Source: Emcibacter sp.
GTDB lineage: Bacteria; Pseudomonadota; Alphaproteobacteria; Sphingomonadales; Emcibacteraceae
Assembly (NCBI GenBank): GCA_023142175.1
Contig: JAGLJX010000281.1
Coordinates: 1 to 5,704 of the forward strand
Reading direction: 5' to 3'
DNA length: 5,704 nt
Positions 1 to 5,597 of this stretch are shown piece after piece. The notes under the pieces are model-generated. The model ran no database searches, was not told the origin of the DNA, and worked only from the letters and a program-made list of their open reading frames with translations. Numbering within the stretch: position 1 is the first letter of the stretch; every line of letters starts with the position of its first letter. The position numbers and the translations under genes were made by a program.

Positions 1-776
1 AATTTTGCGTTCCACCTGAGCTTATCATTAACATATGTTCCACCAGTATTGGCGGTAATGCTGGTATTTTCCGAATATGAATAAAGCAAGCCAATGGCAA
101 AACTATAACTATCCGTTGAGGTTAGTAAATCTGAGTCAGGCTGATATCTATTATAGCCAAAATCAAATGTGATGACGGTATATTCAGTCCAGTCTCTCTC
201 AAACCCAATATTTATAGTGTTATTCCAGAAATTATTAAAAAAATTCGAAGAATAATCCACAAGCTGGAAGTTATCTGAAATATTCAGGCGCCAGCGTTCG
301 CTCAATTCAGTCTGATAACCAATCAGGGCATTTCCGGCATTCTTAGTATCATTATTACGAAATTGCCCACTATCTTCAAATTCTGTATCCAGTACCGATT
401 TTCGATGAAACCCCAGAGCACCATTTAAAACTGATGTTGGAAAATCATAGGCCCCTGTGAGATCAACACCAAAATCGAAACGGTCTTTCTCTACATCCTG
501 ATCCGATGATTTTCTGAATTTTCCTGAGGCTGTCACCTCTGTCCGATAGCGAGCTTCTTCGAAGTTAATCTTGAAGGTTGGGCTGACCTCGGCATAATAT
601 ATTTCTTCTTTGGTGGCCGCATCCAGAAAAACATTGTCATCAAAAGATAACTTTAAGAAAATTCCAAGTTCTGTATCGGTATCACCCGCAAACAGATTAT
701 GGTTCAGAATAGCAGGAGACATCACAACCCCCAAACACGCCAATTGAACCGCTTTTATAACATTGAAGCCATGCAA
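1..776 (-). CDS. Outer-membrane beta-barrel protein of an exopolysaccharide cluster (3' end outside window)
   Basis: I translated this minus-strand frame by hand. It stays open from the start region to the left edge, giving about 258 codons with the C-terminus missing. The N-terminus (HGFNVIKAVQLACLGVV, ending near NHNLFAGD) looks like a signal peptide. The remainder alternates polar and aromatic or hydrophobic residues, with strands such as YYAEVSPTFKINF, RWRLNISDNFQLVDY and YTVITFDFGYNRY separated by Asp/Asn/Ser-rich turns. This is typical of an outer-membrane barrel, and the style resembles the BBP2/EpsL-like barrels found in PEP-CTERM and exopolysaccharide operons. The gene follows the export protein gene by about 25 bp, so the two are probably co-transcribed and this barrel may help the polymer cross the outer membrane. 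I chose the TTG start at 776 because AAGGTGA lies 5 nt before it. GTG at 785 is an alternative with no Shine-Dalgarno sequence, and ATG at 722 would cut off the signal peptide. The family assignment is inference; the barrel nature is fairly sure. Confidence 0.75.
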   Translation of the reverse strand, partial: MHGFNVIKAVQLACLGVVMSPAILNHNLFAGDTDTELGIFLKLSFDDNVFLDAATKEEIYYAEVSPTFKINFEEARYRTEVTASGKFRKSSDQDVEKDRFDFGVDLTGAYDFPTSVLNGALGFHRKSVLDTEFEDSGQFRNNDTKNAGNALIGYQTELSERWRLNISDNFQLVDYSSNFFNNFWNNTINIGFERDWTEYTVITFDFGYNRYQPDSDLLTSTDSYSFAIGLLYSYSENTSITANTGGTYVNDKLRWNAK

Positions 777-781
777 GATAT

Positions 782-788
782 TCACCTT
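782..788 (-). promoter_or_regulatory. Ribosome binding site that favours a TTG start for the beta-barrel gene
   Basis: On the minus strand AAGGTGA lies 5 nt upstream of TTG 776-774. It overlaps the alternative GTG codon (785-783), which has only an A-rich stretch before it. The site lies in the short gap after the stop codon of the export protein gene. Confidence 0.5.
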
Positions 789-801
789 TTCGTTATGGTT
801 T

Positions 802-1365
802 TTAAGGCACGATAACCACGTCACCAGCTTTCAGCAGAAAGCTGACGCTGTCAACGGATTTTCCGGAAAGCAAATCCCCATAATCATATTTATAATATGT
901 CACGGACTGCCCCTCTGTTCTGAGAACTTTAATACCGTCCGTGTCAGCGAAACGGTCAAGTCCTCCGGCAAGGCTCAATATCTGAGCCACATTCATCGAA
1001 GATGTAAGGATATATTCGCCCGGACTTTTAACTTTTCCTATGACAAAAACCCTGTTTCCTGAAACGGCGGTAATCATTACCGTGACCTCAGCCTCGGGCA
1101 CATGATTCTGTAATTTTTCGGACAGAAGTTTTTCAACCTCAATACTGCTCAGCCCTTCGACCATGACACTGCCCACAAGGGGAAATGTGATGCTGCCGTC
1201 CGGCAGAACAATGATTTTTTTATCGAGAGTTTCTTCCCGCCAGACTGAAATCTGTAACTTGTCACCGGGATGCAATGTGTAACGGCCCTGCTCATTGGCA
1301 TGAGCATTCACACCACTGAAGATAAACCCACATAATACTAAAAGAAAAATAGACAGGCGTTCCAT
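802..1365 (-). CDS. Polysaccharide biosynthesis/export protein (Wza-like family, short PEP-CTERM-associated type)
   Basis: The 187-residue product is predicted to be periplasmic and to take part in exopolysaccharide export. Residues 1-23 form a signal peptide ending AHA before NEQ. The Poly_export domain covers about residues 28-102, with the signatures YTLHPGDKLQISVW and VLPDGSITFPLVG followed by the usual helix (IEVEKLLSEKL). An SLBB-type domain follows at about 104-160 (VFVIGKVKSPGEY, then NVAQILSLAGGL). The protein ends in LLKAGDVVIVP. At 187 residues it is about half the length of Escherichia coli Wza. It lacks the C-terminal outer-membrane helix and shows no lipobox, so it is probably a soluble periplasmic part, like the small export proteins of PEP-CTERM loci. 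The ATG at 1365 is preceded by AAGGGGG with a 4-nt gap. A sigma-70-like promoter precedes it and the barrel gene follows, probably as one operon. Confidence 0.92.
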   Translation of the reverse strand: MERLSIFLLVLCGFIFSGVNAHANEQGRYTLHPGDKLQISVWREETLDKKIIVLPDGSITFPLVGSVMVEGLSSIEVEKLLSEKLQNHVPEAEVTVMITAVSGNRVFVIGKVKSPGEYILTSSMNVAQILSLAGGLDRFADTDGIKVLRTEGQSVTYYKYDYGDLLSGKSVDSVSFLLKAGDVVIVP

Positions 1366-1407
1366 GATACCCCCTTATATATTTATAATTATTTTTAATT
1401 TGAGGAA

Positions 1408-1436
1408 ACTATACAAAAAAAGCCTCTAAATGTAAA
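1408..1436 (-). promoter_or_regulatory. Sigma-70-type promoter for the export protein/beta-barrel operon
   Basis: On the minus strand TTTACA (1436-1431) and TATAGT (1413-1408) are separated by exactly 17 bp. Each hexamer matches the consensus at five of six positions. Transcription would begin near 1401, leaving a leader of about 35 nt with the AAGGGGG ribosome binding site. The -35 box directly abuts the hairpin at 1437-1460. Alphaproteobacterial promoters can deviate from this consensus, so the call rests on the match and spacing alone. Confidence 0.6.
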
Positions 1437-1460
1437 TAAGGGGGATAAAAACCCCCCTTA
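1437..1460 (-). terminator. Intrinsic terminator-like hairpin after the tailed-protein genes
   Basis: The arms TAAGGGGG (1437-1444) and CCCCCTTA (1453-1460) are perfect 8-bp complements around an 8-nt loop. On the minus strand the hairpin is followed by TTTACATTT, a broken T-tract, and T7 occurs a little further on. It lies 27 nt after the stop codon at 1488 and just before the promoter of the next operon, as expected for an insulating terminator. A smaller hairpin, CTAAGG/CCTTAG at 1474-1491, includes the stop codon itself. The interrupted T-tract is the main doubt. Confidence 0.55.
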
Positions 1461-1487
1461 CCAGATGTTATTTCTAAGGCTTATCCC

Positions 1488-2072
1488 TTAGGCTTGTTCA
1501 GCTGCAAGTTTTTTCTTGCGACGGCCCAAGAAGCCAATTCCGAACATGGCAGAGGCAAAAGCAATAACCGCAGGTGGCAGTGGTACAGCGGAAACACTGA
1601 AGTCATAACCGCTAAAAGTTTCACTACCATACATAGTGCCTGACACCGTTAATACTACTTGCTGGCCTAGCAAAAGAGAAAAAAGTATTGGACTATCTCC
1701 AACTCTTATACCATTTGCATCTGTATACAAGTTTGTAATATTGGACGCTACAGGACCAGTAAAATCCCATGAGAATGTCAGAGACTGAACCCCAGTATTA
1801 GGTGCTGTATCGGAATCATTCCGCGTAACACCTAATTCCCATAGCAGTGAAAGATCTTCAAGAGCTGTAAACGTATACTCATGCGAGAAAGCGCCATTAG
1901 CGCCAAGCGGATCCGTTCCACTATCTGGTGCATTTTGAAGACTTTCGAAAACATCACCTATCTCGACATTAACCGAATCGTCCGGGCTAACAATCGTAGC
2001 ATTTGCTGATGTTGCAAACATTAACAACGAAAGAAACAATCCTCCAGCTGTTATAAGCATTTTCCTTAACAT
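1488..2072 (-). CDS. Exosortase substrate with VPLPP-type PEP-CTERM sorting tail (protein A)
   Basis: The 194-residue product is predicted to be secreted and then processed by an exosortase. It has a Sec signal peptide (residues 1-25, MLRKM then a hydrophobic core, ending SANA). A Thr/Ser/Asp/Gly-rich middle region follows, predicted to be mostly beta strand and without cysteine, for example HEYTFTALEDLSLLWEL and SLTFSWDFTG. The sorting tail is at 162-188: VPLPPA, a hydrophobic helix (VIAFASAMFGIGFL) and a basic stop (GRRKKK), then six more residues. This three-part tail is the hallmark of PEP-CTERM proteins, and the VPLP start resembles the VPLPA-CTERM subclass associated with exosortase XrtD. 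The passenger domain itself I do not recognise. ATG 2072 has AAGGA about 8 nt upstream. The gene follows its paralogue after a 157-bp gap and may be read from that promoter or from a weak one at 2183-2198. A hairpin terminator follows it. Confidence 0.88.
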   Translation of the reverse strand: MLRKMLITAGGLFLSLLMFATSANATIVSPDDSVNVEIGDVFESLQNAPDSGTDPLGANGAFSHEYTFTALEDLSLLWELGVTRNDSDTAPNTGVQSLTFSWDFTGPVASNITNLYTDANGIRVGDSPILFSLLLGQQVVLTVSGTMYGSETFSGYDFSVSAVPLPPAVIAFASAMFGIGFLGRRKKKLAAEQA

Positions 2073-2182
2073 AATATTTTCCTTTTATTATTTTTACTAA
2101 TTTCTTATCCATCCCAGTTGATTGCCTAAACCAACCATATTCCAGCACAAATACTTTTGCGCCTTACTCTCTAATGTGAATT

Positions 2183-2198
2183 TACAGATTTCCCGCCA
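2183..2198 (-). promoter_or_regulatory. Degenerate sigma-54-like promoter before protein A
   Basis: The minus strand reads TGGCGGGAAATCTGTA. The -24 part (TGGC, with G at the seventh position) and the 10-nt gap between the GG and G-containing pairs fit sigma-54. However, the -12 element is CTGT rather than TTGC, losing the important C. An inverted repeat GTGAAT/ATTCAC (2176-2181 and 2198-2203) brackets it. The leader would be about 100 nt. This is weak evidence, listed because the sister gene has a good sigma-54 site. No better promoter is visible in the 2073-2229 gap. Confidence 0.25.
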
Positions 2199-2229
2199 TT
2201 CACTTTACTAATTCAAAATAAATTACCGC

Positions 2230-2862
2230 TTATAATTGTTCGATTGCCACTTTTTTCTTGCGGCGGCCAAGAAAGCCGATGCCAAACATTGCAGAGGCAA
2301 ATGCAATGACAGCTGGCGGCAAAGGTACAGCAGCTAAAGATATATGACTGATTTTATCTATATTTGGAATTGCGAATTCAATACCGCCTTCGAGCATTAA
2401 TATGGTAGCCAAATTTATTACCGCAAAACTCGTCAAATTATTATTTTCAAAAATAAGAGAATGAGTGCCGCCCTCTACATTTCCAAGTTTAATCAAGAAG
2501 AAGCCACCTGTATAATCAGCACCAATATCCAATGCCCAAACATCATAGTCAACATCTCCCGGATTTCCATCCACCTCAATAAACGCCCCATCTGTAGGAG
2601 GGACCAATTGACTAATTTCAGTCGTAAGAACTACTTGAGATGACCCAATATCTGTAAGATACTCATTAAAACATTCCGCCTCTTCTGAAGCGCCGGAATT
2701 TGTTAAATTAGTACATTCCCAGGCAAAAAGATCAATTTCACCGACATCAGTTGCGCCGCCACCAATAGTATATGTATCAGCCATCCCCTGTGCGGAGAAG
2801 AAAAGTGAGCCGACCAGAAATACAGCTGCCCCCTTTATTACTTTCTTTATTGTTTTACCCAT
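2230..2862 (-). CDS. Exosortase substrate with VPLPP-type PEP-CTERM sorting tail (protein B)
   Basis: With the start placed at ATG 2862 the product has 210 residues. A basic N-terminus (MGKTIKKVIKG) and hydrophobic core form a signal peptide ending near GMA at residue 28. The passenger region contains two cysteines, C50 and C64 (WEC and AEC), which could form a disulfide, and many Asp/Gly/Asn residues. The sorting tail at 178-204 (VPLPPA, hydrophobic helix, GRRKKK) is identical in protein sequence to that of the neighbouring downstream gene over 27 residues, while the passengers look unrelated. The frame stays open upstream to an ATG at 2979. That longer start would put 39 residues before a good signal peptide, has no clear ribosome binding site, and begins upstream of the predicted sigma-54 transcription start. 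ATG 2862 has AAGGAA 9 nt upstream. The role is probably a surface or matrix protein; the passenger fold is unrecognised. Confidence 0.87.
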   Translation of the reverse strand: MGKTIKKVIKGAAVFLVGSLFFSAQGMADTYTIGGGATDVGEIDLFAWECTNLTNSGASEEAECFNEYLTDIGSSQVVLTTEISQLVPPTDGAFIEVDGNPGDVDYDVWALDIGADYTGGFFLIKLGNVEGGTHSLIFENNNLTSFAVINLATILMLEGGIEFAIPNIDKISHISLAAVPLPPAVIAFASAMFGIGFLGRRKKKVAIEQL

Positions 2863-2911
2863 TACAAAACATTCCTTTCCCAATATGTTCAAATATTTAC
2901 CATTATAGAAA

Positions 2912-2927
2912 AGCAATTTACATGCCA
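2912..2927 (-). promoter_or_regulatory. Sigma-54 (RpoN) promoter for the tailed-protein genes
   Basis: The minus strand reads TGGCATGTAAATTGCT. It matches the sigma-54 consensus TGGCACGNNNNTTGCW at all fixed positions but one (T for C at the sixth), with the invariant GG and GC exactly 10 nt apart. Transcription would start near 2901, leaving about 38 nt of leader with the AAGGAA ribosome binding site before ATG 2862. Sigma-54 promoters always need an activator ATPase, and a palindrome lies at the right distance upstream (2991-3031). It is known that many PEP-CTERM loci carry the PrsK/PrsR two-component pair and depend on RpoN. That this promoter answers to PrsR is inference. Confidence 0.72.
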
Positions 2928-2990
2928 GAAAAAAATAACCCATACAAATCAATGCTTTATGTATTTTAACCCCTTCCATTAACCATAAAT

Positions 2991-3031
2991 AGTGTAAAGA
3001 ATACCGACACTTTGTCAGTTTATTTTACACT
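2991..3031. promoter_or_regulatory. 41-bp concentric palindrome, probable activator/operator site
   Basis: Two inverted repeats share the same centre at 3011. The outer arms AGTGTAAA (2991-2998) and TTTACACT (3024-3031) are perfect over 8 bp. The inner arms CCGACA (3004-3009) and TGTCAG (3013-3018) pair at five of six positions. In all, 15 of 20 symmetric positions pair. The centre is about 110 bp upstream of the predicted sigma-54 start at 2901, a usual place for an enhancer-binding protein. It is also about 140 bp upstream of the probable start of the divergent sugar transferase gene, so it could serve both. Which protein binds here is not visible. Confidence 0.5.
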
Positions 3032-3035
3032 TTTT

Positions 3036-3058
3036 ACGTTATCAATCTTCTTTAACGT
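3036..3058. repeat. Short inverted repeat in the divergent intergenic region
   Basis: ACGTTA (3036-3041) and TAACGT (3053-3058) form a perfect 6-bp dyad with an 11-bp spacer, only 5 bp beyond the larger palindrome. It could be a second operator, but a 6-bp dyad can arise by chance in AT-rich DNA. Confidence 0.3.
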
Positions 3059-3104
3059 GACTGATGAAATATTAAAATTATACATTTAATTGAATGTCCC
3101 CCAC

Positions 3105-3126
3105 ATACCCTATATACCCTATATAC
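3105..3126 (+). repeat. Tandem 9-bp direct repeat ATACCCTAT upstream of the sugar transferase gene
   Basis: ATACCCTAT occurs at 3105-3113 and again at 3114-3122, followed by a third partial ATAC (3123-3126). The repeats cover the place where a -35 box should be for the -10 hexamer at 3137-3142, where no good -35 sequence is found. This arrangement suits an activator or repressor that binds repeated sites, although polymerase slippage could also create it. Confidence 0.45.
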
Positions 3127-3136
3127 AAATAAAAAA

Positions 3137-3142
3137 TATACT
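3137..3142 (+). promoter_or_regulatory. Probable -10 box of the sugar transferase promoter
   Basis: TATACT matches the -10 consensus at five of six positions. A start near 3149 would leave a leader of about 20 nt containing the GAAGGGGA ribosome binding site. No convincing -35 hexamer lies 16-18 bp upstream; that region is occupied by the 9-bp repeats. Confidence 0.4.
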
Positions 3143-3153
3143 GGCCTTTATTT

Positions 3154-3161
3154 GAAGGGGA
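3154..3161 (+). promoter_or_regulatory. Ribosome binding site that decides the TTG start of the sugar transferase
   Basis: GAAGGGGA lies 8-9 nt upstream of TTG 3170. An earlier in-frame TTG at 3152 overlaps this motif and has no ribosome binding site of its own, so 3170 is preferred. The next in-frame ATG falls inside the first membrane segment. Confidence 0.55.
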
Positions 3162-3169
3162 TATTTCAA

Positions 3170-4618
3170 TTGCCAGAAAACAGAACAAATAGCTCACCAG
3201 CCATAGCCACAACAAGAAGGCATCCTGTTTCTCAAACGGTTCTGAGCGGCATTTACATCATGCTGGATAGTTTCTGGATCGTATTTTCCGGTGCTGTCAC
3301 TTATTATGCCACTTTTGGTTTTTCGGTCATGCACGCTAAGCCCTATCTTGCCGCCATCCTGTTCATCTTGTTTTGTGTCTTTTTCCTGTCTCATTTCGCC
3401 CAGTTATTCAGCATTGAAGTCCTGCTGACACCCTTCAAAAACCTGCTCAAATTTCTGGTGGTGATCATCACCGCTTTCAGCTTGTTCATAGCAGCGGTAT
3501 TTTCTCTGGATGTTTCGGATTATTTCCTGACGACGTGGATATTGGCTTTTGCCTTATGCGTGACTTGCCTTATTTTCACCTCGCGTTTATTTGGTTATTT
3601 CATCACCAGCCATATGGTCAAATCTAATTTTCTCGCCCGAAATGTCATCATAGTTGGCGGCGGAAAGCAGGCGGAGCTGCTGTTGAGGCAAATTGATAAA
3701 AAAGATACCCGCCTGAATAATATAATCGGCATTTTTGATGACCGGATAAAACGGATCGGCCCCACAGTTGGCGGTTATCCGGTTTTGGGAAATCTTACTG
3801 AACTTGTCCGATACATCAGGACTAACGCCATAGATGATATCATCATTACCCTGCCGTGGAATGCGGATGACCGTCTGTTTGGTATAATCCACAGGCTAAG
3901 GAACCTTCCGGTTCATATTCACCTGAGTACGGATCTTATCGGCTTTCGTTTCCCCTACCGGCCCTCGGTTAATCACTTCATCGGCATTCCTATGATGGAG
4001 ATCGTTAAAACGCCTCTTGCCGACTGGATGGTCATTGTCAAGAAGCTGGAGGACATGCTGCTTACGATCATCATCATTGTTCTTTTTGCGCCCCTTATGG
4101 TATTGATAGCCCTTGCCATACGCCTTGAAAGCCCCGGCCCTGTTATCTTTCGCCAGAAACGTTATGGCTATAATAACAAGGTCTTTAACATCTATAAATT
4201 TCGGTCCATGACCCATAATACAGCCCCGGAAATCACAACTCAGCAGGCGACAAAAGGTGATGCAAGGGTCACCAGAGTGGGGCGGTTCATTCGCCGTACC
4301 AGTCTGGATGAACTGCCACAGTTCTTCAATGTCCTGAGTGGTAGCATGTCACTGGTCGGCCCCCGACCCCATGCCGTTGACCATAACGAAGAATACGCCA
4401 AGGTCATTGATGGCTATTTCGCCCGCCATAGGGTAAAACCCGGCATTACAGGCTGGGCACAGGTCAATGGCTTCAGGGGTATCACCGATACGGTAGACAA
4501 GATGGAGGCAAGGGTAAAACATGACGTCTATTACGCTGAAAACTGGTCCCTGTTTTTCGATCTGGAAATTTTACTAAGAACAGCCCTTGTTGGTTTTATC
4601 AGCAAAAATTCCCATTAA
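3170..4618 (+). CDS. Exopolysaccharide priming enzyme: undecaprenyl-phosphate sugar-1-phosphate transferase
   Basis: The product (482 residues from TTG 3170) belongs to the polyprenyl glycosylphosphotransferase family of WcaJ and GumD. It moves a sugar-1-phosphate from a UDP-sugar to undecaprenyl phosphate on the inner membrane, the first step of the repeat unit. Hydrophobic segments near residues 24-46, 58-82, 94-114 and 120-140 form the N-terminal membrane block. A Rossmann-like cytoplasmic domain follows (VIIVGGGKQAELL at about 159-171). The catalytic C-terminal domain begins with the hydrophobic segment at about 294-316, which contains the APL proline of the membrane re-entrant helix. It then has FRQKRYG, KFRSM (343-347), the Asp-Glu pair in SLDELPQ (D380, E381), VGPRP (396-400), and PGITGWAQVNGFRG. 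The length is normal. The VGPRPHAVDHNEEY and WAQVNGFRG signatures favour the glucose transferase subgroup, but the sugar is not proved. It is divergent from the tailed-protein genes and converges on the sulfotransferase gene. Confidence 0.93.
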   Translation: MPENRTNSSPAIATTRRHPVSQTVLSGIYIMLDSFWIVFSGAVTYYATFGFSVMHAKPYLAAILFILFCVFFLSHFAQLFSIEVLLTPFKNLLKFLVVIITAFSLFIAAVFSLDVSDYFLTTWILAFALCVTCLIFTSRLFGYFITSHMVKSNFLARNVIIVGGGKQAELLLRQIDKKDTRLNNIIGIFDDRIKRIGPTVGGYPVLGNLTELVRYIRTNAIDDIIITLPWNADDRLFGIIHRLRNLPVHIHLSTDLIGFRFPYRPSVNHFIGIPMMEIVKTPLADWMVIVKKLEDMLLTIIIIVLFAPLMVLIALAIRLESPGPVIFRQKRYGYNNKVFNIYKFRSMTHNTAPEITTQQATKGDARVTRVGRFIRRTSLDELPQFFNVLSGSMSLVGPRPHAVDHNEEYAKVIDGYFARHRVKPGITGWAQVNGFRGITDTVDKMEARVKHDVYYAENWSLFFDLEILLRTALVGFISKNSH

Positions 4619-4639
4619 CATAAGCTTGGTAGTTCTGGA

Positions 4640-5509
4640 TTATTTCGGGGTTTTTCTTTGTGCTTTTTCGTTCCAGTTTGCACATGTTATTTGAATAGAC
4701 AATAGCTCTCTCAAGTTCGAAAGGTCGCGGTCTATCTCGGCAATAATATAATCCAATGTAGAAGCATTTAATTTTGGCCGCTCTTTCATCCGCCAGAAAT
4801 CTTTTATTTTTTCAAGCAATGTATTCGGTAGCAGATTCTTTTTTACCCATTTCATCCCTGAAAGATTAGATATAAAGTCACGGGCGACACTTTTTCTCAT
4901 ACGATCCTTAGATATATTTGAATGCCCCGCATCTATCTGATGCCAAATCGCGGCATCTCCATACCCCAGAAATTCGCAAACTTCTTTTAATTCTTCCTGT
5001 GGTTTCATGCGGATATTCTCAAAGAAAATAACGTGAAGATTATTAATGCCCCACTTATCAATGAATGGCCGAAGTTGGGTCGCATATCTACTGTAATCAA
5101 TCAGTTCGGGATGTTTCTTAACTGCTTCATTAATATTCACAGTAATATTCCCCTGACTCCATTCATGAATATACTGGGAAACAAGCCTATCAATAGGATG
5201 TCTCATTATATAAATAAACTTAGTGTCCTTCGATAGCATTTCCCCCATACGATTTATGGTTTCGGGATATGTTGGCAACTTAGTATAATGTGTGCTGGAT
5301 TCTCCACATATGTCACCATCTGTGGCATTTTGAAATAAATTCAGGTACCAGCCTTTCCCCTTGCTATAGATTTCATCATTACTGAAGAAATTAGGCTCCT
5401 TAGGTTCTGACATGAGGAAACCTTTTTGCAGAGCAAGCTGATTATGCAATGACGTTGTGGCACTTTTCATTGCGCCGATGATAATAAAATCAGGTTTTCT
5501 GCCGGCCAT
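4640..5509 (-). CDS. PAPS-dependent sulfotransferase (heparan sulfotransferase-like fold)
   Basis: The 289-residue cytoplasmic enzyme is predicted to transfer sulfate from PAPS to a hydroxyl or amino group of an acceptor. The 5'-phosphosulfate loop is IIGAMKSATTSL (residues 10-21, K15 probably essential). The KEPNFFS motif at 37-43 corresponds to the catalytic region KEPHFF or KEVHFF of heparan sulfate sulfotransferases, with E38 in the place of the catalytic base and N40 where those enzymes often have His. The 3'-phosphate site is seen in YIMRHPIDRLVSQY (R103, S111). The length is usual for bacterial Sulfotransfer family members, and there is no signal peptide or membrane segment. ATG 5509 has GGGGA 7 nt upstream and AAGG touching the start. 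It ends 21 bp from the stop of the sugar transferase gene, converging, with no clear terminator between. The acceptor may be the exopolysaccharide made nearby, but this is inferred from context only. Confidence 0.88.
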   Translation of the reverse strand: MAGRKPDFIIIGAMKSATTSLHNQLALQKGFLMSEPKEPNFFSNDEIYSKGKGWYLNLFQNATDGDICGESSTHYTKLPTYPETINRMGEMLSKDTKFIYIMRHPIDRLVSQYIHEWSQGNITVNINEAVKKHPELIDYSRYATQLRPFIDKWGINNLHVIFFENIRMKPQEELKEVCEFLGYGDAAIWHQIDAGHSNISKDRMRKSVARDFISNLSGMKWVKKNLLPNTLLEKIKDFWRMKERPKLNASTLDYIIAEIDRDLSNLRELLSIQITCANWNEKAQRKTPK

Positions 5510-5539
5510 CCTTATTTCCCCACAATCAAACTATATAAC

Positions 5540-5568
5540 ATAATGTATCACTATGGCATCTATCACAA
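5540..5568 (-). promoter_or_regulatory. Possible promoter of the sulfotransferase gene
   Basis: On the minus strand TTGTGA (5568-5563) and CATTAT (5545-5540) are 17 bp apart, each matching the sigma-70 consensus at four of six positions. The direct repeat TATCAC at 5546-5551 and 5561-5566 (plus strand) lies within it. The match is weak, and the gene may instead be read from upstream. Confidence 0.25.
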
Positions 5569-5597
5569 TATACTTAAAGTGACTATAGAGAAGAATC

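Noticed and set aside
763..1062. Plus-strand open frame of 99 codons
   Set aside because: It lies antisense to the export protein gene and the start of the barrel gene; no ribosome binding site or recognisable domain.
1330..1365. Lipoprotein signal in the export protein (Cys at residue 12)
   Set aside because: The residues before the Cys (LVL) lack the small residue at -1, and a signal peptidase I site (AHA) fits better.
1370..1444. Riboswitch-like sequestration of the export gene ribosome binding site by the CCCCCTTA arm
   Set aside because: The local hairpin with an 8-nt loop would win over pairing across about 59 nt, and RNA from the predicted promoter at 1408-1436 would not contain that arm.
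2122..2137. Sigma-54-like sequence TGGTTGGTTTAGGCAA on the minus strand
   Set aside because: The GG and GC pairs are 9 nt apart instead of 10, a spacing that usually abolishes sigma-54 promoters.
2863..2979. N-terminal extension of protein B from ATG 2979
   Set aside because: It would precede a complete signal peptide, lacks a ribosome binding site and starts upstream of the predicted transcription start.
3194..4216. Minus-strand open frames antisense to the sugar transferase gene (3194-3394, 3587-3892, 3896-4216)
   Set aside because: The opposite strand encodes a complete, well conserved enzyme; the antisense products show no domain or signal.
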